This document shows positions 14,087-17,163 of a stretch of DNA of 17,163 bases, piece by piece; the stretch's first letter is position 1; each line of letters opens with the position of its first letter. Source of the DNA: Mycobacteriaceae bacterium. GTDB lineage: Bacteria > Actinomycetota > Actinomycetes > Mycobacteriales > Mycobacteriaceae. A program made the position numbers and the translations under genes. The DNA lies in the NCBI GenBank assembly GCA_019242135.1, contig JAFAWC010000021.1, forward strand, positions 1 through 17,163, given 5' to 3'. Below the pieces are notes generated by a model. That model was given only the letters and a program-made list of their open reading frames with translations. It did no database searches and was not told where the DNA came from.

Positions 14087-14145
14087 CCTGACAGCCTAAC
14101 GACGACCGCCGCGCGTGGCATATCGGCTCCGGCGCGCTGCACGCC

Positions 14146-14160
14146 GCTCTTCGCGCAACG
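14146..14160. repeat. Possible single, partial copy of the GATGAGCGC repeat
   Basis: GCTCTTCGCGCAACG matches, on the minus strand, the TTGCGCGAAGAGC half of the repeat found at 14356-14409 (13 bases identical). It lies in the 92-base gap between bS22 and galE2. It may be a decayed copy or a chance match. Confidence 0.35.
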
Positions 14161-14178
14161 TGCCCGTCATCGGTCGGT

Positions 14179-14280
14179 TTACTTGCCGAGTTTTCTGCGC
14201 TGAACCCGGGTGCGTCGAAGCAGCTTGCGGTGCTTCTTCTTGGACATACGCTTGCGGCGCTTTTTGATGACTGAACCCAT
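14179..14280 (-). CDS. 30S ribosomal protein bS22 (AURKAIP1/COX24-type)
   Basis: A 33-residue, extremely basic protein beginning [18 protein letters not shown] and ending RRKLGK, with about half its residues Lys or Arg. It matches the small ribosomal protein bS22 recognised in structures of mycobacterial ribosomes (Rv0500B in M. tuberculosis, from memory), which shares a domain with mitochondrial COX24/AURKAIP1. The ATG at 14280 is preceded by GGTAGG at 11-16 bases upstream. It lies between the HTH gene and galE2, each gap about 90-140 bases, so it may have its own promoter. Confidence 0.93.
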
Positions 14281-14320
14281 AAACTTCGCTACCTACCATT
14301 GCCTCTCACCGGACCGGGCC

Positions 14321-14326
14321 ACCTTA
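14321..14326 (-). promoter_or_regulatory. Possible -10 box for bS22
   Basis: Minus-strand TAAGGT fits TAnnnT and would give a leader of about 35 bases before the bS22 ATG. No clear -35 element is seen, and the assignment rests only on position and pattern. Confidence 0.25.
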
Positions 14327-14355
14327 CCCGGGTCGCGCGGGAGAAACGAAAACCG

Positions 14356-14409
14356 CCCGATGAGCGCTTGCGCGAAGAGCATGGGCCCCGATGAGCGCTT
14401 GCGCGAAGA
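14356..14409. repeat. Tandem pair of 31-bp-spaced repeats upstream of bS22
   Basis: The core GATGAGCGCTTGCGCGAAGA, preceded by CCC, occurs at 14356-14378 and 14387-14409, identical over 23 bases and spaced 31 bases apart. The pair lies between the stop codon of the HTH gene and the bS22 promoter region. The same core forms the pairs inside hemB and the thioesterase gene. Confidence 0.95.
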
Positions 14410-14418
14410 CCACCCCGC

Positions 14419-14676
14419 TTAGCTGACGTCGAAGTACGACGTCTCAAGCATGTCGTGCACCGCCTTTGCGTGCACGCGAAACGACCGGCCCACGCGAACC
14501 GCCGGCAATTCGCCGTTATGCACCAGGCGGTAGACCGTCATCTTGCTGACGCGCATCAAGCTCGCCACCTCGGCCACCGTCAAAAATTGAGCCCTGGCCG
14601 GCTGAACGTCGGCAGCGCCGGAATCCCGCTTGCTGTTTGCCGACTCCCGCCCCGATGGCCCGTTCGTTGACGTCAT
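14419..14676 (-). CDS. Excisionase-type (MerR-like) helix-turn-helix DNA-binding protein
   Basis: An 85-residue protein with a disordered, charged first 28 residues followed by the compact winged HTH of the excisionase/HTH_17 family: FLTVAEVASLMRVSKMTVYR (31-50), LVHNGELPAVRVGRSFRVH (51-69), then a short C-terminal helix. Despite the name this family includes many chromosomal regulators, and no phage genes are nearby. It sits between proC and bS22 as in M. tuberculosis (Rv0500A, from memory). Target unknown. Confidence 0.85.
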   Translation of the reverse strand: MTSTNGPSGRESANSKRDSGAADVQPARAQFLTVAEVASLMRVSKMTVYRLVHNGELPAVRVGRSFRVHAKAVHDMLETSYFDVS

Positions 14677-14752
14677 CGCAACCCAATCCGTCAGGCACGG
14701 CCAGGGCCAGCAGCTTCCCCTGCGCTGGCACGAACGCGTGCATACATCGAGG

Positions 14753-14758
14753 AGAATA
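14753..14758 (-). promoter_or_regulatory. Possible -10 box for the HTH gene
   Basis: Minus-strand TATTCT in the 139-base gap between proC and the HTH gene fits the TAnnnT pattern and would give a leader of about 70 bases. No strong -35 is seen. The rest of the gap shows nothing recognisable. Confidence 0.3.
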
Positions 14759-14815
14759 GCGGTACAGGTGGGGTTACTGCGACGGGTGTTGGCTAATCCA
14801 TCGAAAATTGATGAA

Positions 14816-15658
14816 CTACTCTGATGTAATTCCTAGCTGGCCAGCACGGTTTTTCGCAGCCGCCACCGCGGCTCCAACCGCCGCCCGAAAGCCCGCGCGC
14901 TCGAGTTCGGCCAACCCGGCCGCCGTAGTGCCCGCCGGGGACGTGATCGTAGCCCGCAGCCGCGCCGCAGTCGTGTCGAGTTCGGTCGAACCGCTGTTCA
15001 TGCGCTCCAGCAGCATCGCCGCCGATCCGGCCATGGTCTGCACCGCGAGGTCGGTAGAAACGGCGCGGCTCAGCCCGGCCGCAACGCCGGCGTCGACCAG
15101 CGCCTCGACCATGAGGAAAAAGTACGCGGGCCCAGACCCCGACACCGCCGTCACCGCGTCGAGCTGCGACTCCGGCACCGTCAGCACGCCGCCGACCGCA
15201 TCGAACACCGCCGAGACGTCTTTGAGCTGCTCCTGGGTGGCGAACCGGCCCTTGGCCATCGCGCTGATGCCGGCACCGACGACCATCGGCGCGTTGGGCA
15301 TCACCCGGATGACGGCAACACCCGCGGGCAGCTTCGCCTCGTAGTACGCGGTGCTGACACCGGCGACGACGGTGATGAACACCTGCTCGGCGGCCTTCGC
15401 GCGTGCGACCGCGTCGGCGATCTCCTCCGTCACCGACGCCACATCGGACGGCTTGACCGCCACAACGACGAAGTCGGCGTTCTCGACGGCGTCGGCGGTG
15501 GTGGTCACCAGCACGGAGTAGGTCTCGGACAGGTAGCGCGCACGCGCGCTGACACGTTCGGCGACCACAATGTCCCCGGCCTGCCGGCCAGATCGCAGCA
15601 GGCCAGACAGCAGCGCCTCACCGATGTTTCCGCCGCCGACGATTGCGATTCTGGACAC
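14816..15658 (-). CDS. proC: Pyrroline-5-carboxylate reductase
   Basis: ProC reduces 1-pyrroline-5-carboxylate to proline with NAD(P)H, the last step of proline synthesis. The 280-residue protein begins with the dinucleotide-binding MSRIAIVGGGNIGEALLSGL (1-20) and has VVVAVKPSDV (68-77), the family motif MPNAPMVVGAG, and the C-terminal signature region SGSGPAYFFLMVEALVDAGV followed by AGLSRAVSTDLAVQTMAGSA. Length is normal for the family. The GTG at 15658 places the glycine-rich loop at the correct distance. It is separated from the upstream thioesterase by 89 bases containing a hairpin. Confidence 0.97.
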   Translation of the reverse strand: MSRIAIVGGGNIGEALLSGLLRSGRQAGDIVVAERVSARARYLSETYSVLVTTTADAVENADFVVVAVKPSDVASVTEEIADAVARAKAAEQVFITVVAGVSTAYYEAKLPAGVAVIRVMPNAPMVVGAGISAMAKGRFATQEQLKDVSAVFDAVGGVLTVPESQLDAVTAVSGSGPAYFFLMVEALVDAGVAAGLSRAVSTDLAVQTMAGSAAMLLERMNSGSTELDTTAARLRATITSPAGTTAAGLAELERAGFRAAVGAAVAAAKNRAGQLGITSE

Positions 15659-15680
15659 GGCAGCAGCATGCCAGGTCCGG

Positions 15681-15712
15681 CGGCCAGGAGCGATGGGGGT
15701 CCCTCCCGGCCG
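15681..15712 (-). repeat. Imperfect hairpin between the thioesterase gene and proC
   Basis: CGGCC (15681-15685) pairs with GGCCG (15708-15712), and GGAG (15687-15690) with CTCC (15703-15706), leaving one mismatch and a 12-base loop that can itself pair GG with CC. It lies 23 bases upstream of the proC GTG. No T-run follows on either strand, so it is not a clear terminator; a leader structure or dispersed palindromic element is possible. Confidence 0.4.
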
Positions 15713-15747
15713 AGGCGCAGGCGGATGACTCGAAGATGCGCGCCAAC

Positions 15748-16644
15748 TCAGTGATCGGGCACCAGCGCCAGCTGACGGGTCTGCACGATGATGCGGCCCT
15801 CACAGTCCACGACGAGATGGTCCTCGTCGAACCAGTCCTGTCCGATCTGGGTGGTCGTGGCCATCACCCGCAGCCAGCCATCGGCGGGAAGGCCACGCAG
15901 ATACGCGGTCAGCTGCACAGTCGGCGCCCACCCCCGGCGGCCCACCGCGAACGCGACGGGCGGCGAGACGTCCCCGCACATCAACGCGAACAGGATGTCG
16001 GGAGGCGTCCCGCGCGGCCGGGCCCAGATTTGAATCACCGGCGCCCTGCCATCCGGCGACGGCCCGTCCGGAACGGTGGACATCAGCGGGCGGACATCCA
16101 CACCTCGCCAATAGTTCACGGTGCCGTACATGGGGTGTCCGGGCCCGATCGGCTCGACGTCGGGCGGCGGTTCAGGGCTCATCACCGAGGCGAGCGGATT
16201 GGCGGACAGCAGCGGGGGGACCAGGTGCTCGGGCTCGCCCAGTGTCACCACCGCATGCACGGCTGATTTCTGCTCTTCGCGCGAACGCTCATCGCGAGAT
16301 TCCTGCTCATTGCGCGAGCGCTCATCGCGCACCCGCTCCCCTCCGATCAGCTCGACGTCGACCACGCTGACCCTGCGGCCCCGCTTGCGCACGAAGGTTT
16401 CCAGCCTCATCTCCCCCGGATTCGGCGCCGACAGGTAGTTCGCGGACACCGAAATCGGCTGCACGGACCCGCCGTGCGCCGCGCGGGCGGCGGCCGCGCA
16501 CAGCGCCAGCATGGCGCCGCCGTGCACCTTCGGCCCAATGGTCCAGTGCTTGTTCAACTCACCCGCATACGCGCCGTCGCCGAGCGGCCGCACCGCCATC
16601 GCGTCGGAGAACGCCGCATCAGAAATCGGAGTGGATTCAGCCAT
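15748..16644 (-). CDS. TesB-like double-hotdog acyl-CoA thioesterase family protein
   Basis: A 298-residue protein of the thioesterase/TesB-like family (Rv0499 position, from memory), which hydrolyses acyl-CoA or related thioesters. The first hotdog includes HWTIGPKVHGGAMLALCAAAAR (33-54), SVSANYLSAPNPGEMRLE (65-82) and RGRRVSVVDVELI. The second includes PVIQIWARPRG and GWAPTVQLTAYLRGLPADGWLRV. Between the strand ending ELIGGERV and the strand AVHAVVTLG lie two 11-residue repeats (106-116 and 117-127, RDERSRxEQxS type) encoded by the 33-base tandem repeat. They should extend a surface loop without breaking the fold. The substrate is unknown. It starts 12 bases after the isomerase-like gene, so the two are co-transcribed. 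Confidence 0.85.
   Translation of the reverse strand: MAESTPISDAAFSDAMAVRPLGDGAYAGELNKHWTIGPKVHGGAMLALCAAAARAAHGGSVQPISVSANYLSAPNPGEMRLETFVRKRGRRVSVVDVELIGGERVRDERSRNEQESRDERSREEQKSAVHAVVTLGEPEHLVPPLLSANPLASVMSPEPPPDVEPIGPGHPMYGTVNYWRGVDVRPLMSTVPDGPSPDGRAPVIQIWARPRGTPPDILFALMCGDVSPPVAFAVGRRGWAPTVQLTAYLRGLPADGWLRVMATTTQIGQDWFDEDHLVVDCEGRIIVQTRQLALVPDH
16262..16327. repeat. Tandem pair of 33-bp repeats inside the thioesterase gene
   Basis: On the minus strand, units 16327-16295 and 16294-16262 begin CGATGAGCGCTCGCGC and CGATGAGCGTTCGCGC, period 33 bases, with several differences between copies. The core is the same as in the hemB and bS22 loci, but here the element runs in the direction of the gene, and each unit encodes 11 residues. 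Confidence 0.88.
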
Positions 16645-16656
16645 ACCGGTCCTTCC

Positions 16657-17163
16657 TCAGCGCAGCAGGTGGGTGCGGGCGAACTCCAGCGACTCCTTCA
16701 GCAGCGCTTCGCGCTCCGCCTCAGTGCGCGCGCCCGACGTGGTGACCTCAAGGATCACATGACCGGAAAACCCGCTCGCCGCCAGCATCTGGCACACCTC
16801 GACGGTCGGCTGGGTGCCGCGCCCGGGTACCAGATGCTCGTCGATGTACGCGCCGGACCCGTCGGCCAGGTGCAGGTGGGCAAGACCGGAGCCCATTCTG
16901 CGGGCCATGTCCAATGCATCGCTGCCGGCCGTAGCTGTGTGCGACAGGTCGAGGGTGTAGTGCTCGTGATTGCCGTCGAGCGGGTCATAAGACGGCGAAA
17001 ACGCCGAGATGGCCGGCCCCGGCCTGCCGCCGCGCCTGCGCATCCGCTCGATTGACGCCTGGGTGCCGCCGAAGAAACGGTCCGCGCGGAACGGGAACAT
17101 GTTCTCCACCGCCACGATCACCTCGGTGGATTTCTCCAGGCGTGCGACCTGCTCGCCGAAGCC
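16657..17163 (-). CDS. Sugar phosphate isomerase/epimerase-like TIM-barrel protein (C-terminal part)
   Basis: The C-terminal 168 residues of a xylose isomerase-like TIM-barrel protein; the gene continues beyond the right edge. The visible strands carry metal-ligand-type residues in barrel order: VAVENMF (Glu), HYTLDLSHT (Asp and His), LAHLHLADGSG (two His), the IDEHLVPGRGTQP loop, and HVILEVTT (Glu). This is the usual Asp/Glu/His divalent-metal set of AP-endonuclease family 2 proteins. From memory it corresponds to Rv0498. Substrate unknown; the next gene is the thioesterase, 12 bases downstream. Confidence 0.8.
   Translation of the reverse strand, partial: GFGEQVARLEKSTEVIVAVENMFPFRADRFFGGTQASIERMRRRGGRPGPAISAFSPSYDPLDGNHEHYTLDLSHTATAGSDALDMARRMGSGLAHLHLADGSGAYIDEHLVPGRGTQPTVEVCQMLAASGFSGHVILEVTTSGARTEAEREALLKESLEFARTHLLR

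Noticed and set aside
14096..14299. 67-codon minus-strand frame covering bS22
   Set aside because: It overlaps the well-supported bS22 gene out of frame and resembles no protein; its GAGAGG-preceded ATG is most likely chance.
14356..14409. CRISPR-like array
   Set aside because: Only two copies at each locus, spacer-like parts of 8-10 bases, and no cas genes; a tandem repeat pair is the correct description.
14419..14676. Phage excisionase / prophage remnant
   Set aside because: The HTH family is named for excisionases but has many chromosomal members; no integrase, attachment site or phage gene is near and the position is conserved in mycobacteria as I remember it.
14677..14815. Possible small RNA or riboswitch between proC and the HTH gene
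   Set aside because: No strong stem, terminator or known riboswitch signature could be seen; only a weak -10-like TATTCT was noted.

Overview
The window reads as chromosomal DNA of a mycobacterium, most likely a rapid grower (Mycolicibacterium type). It is GC-rich, uses many GTG starts, and is densely packed on the minus strand. Its gene order, from memory, follows the M. tuberculosis Rv0498-Rv0524 neighbourhood. The mmpS2/mmpL2 pair and cmaA2 that I remember inside that M. tuberculosis region are missing here. No IS element, prophage, CRISPR array, tRNA or rRNA gene was seen, and no stretch above 300 bases lacks a gene. All homology statements come from reading the proteins; nothing was searched.

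Layout from right to left, the direction in which most genes are transcribed: a truncated TIM-barrel sugar phosphate isomerase-like gene (beyond 17163 to 16657), a double-hotdog thioesterase (16644-15748), proC (15658-14816), a small excisionase-type HTH protein (14676-14419), the 33-residue ribosomal protein bS22 (14280-14179), a galE2-type SDR protein (14086-13001) and a PlsC-like acyltransferase (12965-11898). Two plus-strand genes follow, serB1-like HAD phosphatase (10396-11295) and hadD-like dehydratase (11376-11933); the latter converges on, and overlaps, the acyltransferase gene. Then comes the minus-strand heme cluster: glutaredoxin-like protein (10264-10007), hemA, hemC, hemD (methyltransferase-synthase fusion) and hemB, followed by four small membrane proteins packed tightly behind hemB (4945-3361). 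A cassette of DUF2236/MpaB-type oxygenase, TetR regulator and Ddn-type F420-dependent reductase (3316-1438) separates these from hemL (1386-43). A partial gene probably starts at 46 and runs off the left edge.

Functional reading: hemA and hemL make 5-aminolevulinate from glutamyl-tRNA (C5 pathway), and hemB, hemC and hemD carry it to uroporphyrinogen III, so every step from Glu-tRNA to uroporphyrinogen III is present. The glutaredoxin-like gene leads the cluster. hadD-like (FAS-II/mycolate), PlsC-like and SerB-like genes point to envelope lipid metabolism. The DUF2236-TetR-Ddn cassette looks like a self-regulated redox unit inserted into the heme locus; a perfect TGTTACA/TGTAACA palindrome overlaps its probable leaderless promoter.

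The most unusual signal is a family of short repeats (core GATGAGCGCTTGCGCGAAGA), present as tandem pairs at three places. One pair is read in frame as the N-terminal extension of HemB and one as an insertion inside the thioesterase, on opposite strands of the element. The coding pairs have a 33-base period and the intergenic pair a 31-base period. A different 30-base tandem pair lies between the divergent glutaredoxin and serB1 genes. Also notable: the galE2-type protein has lost the SDR Tyr-Lys pair, HemB has a mixed Cys/Asp/Cys metal site, the methyltransferase half of HemD is diverged, and several intergenic hairpins have no assigned role.
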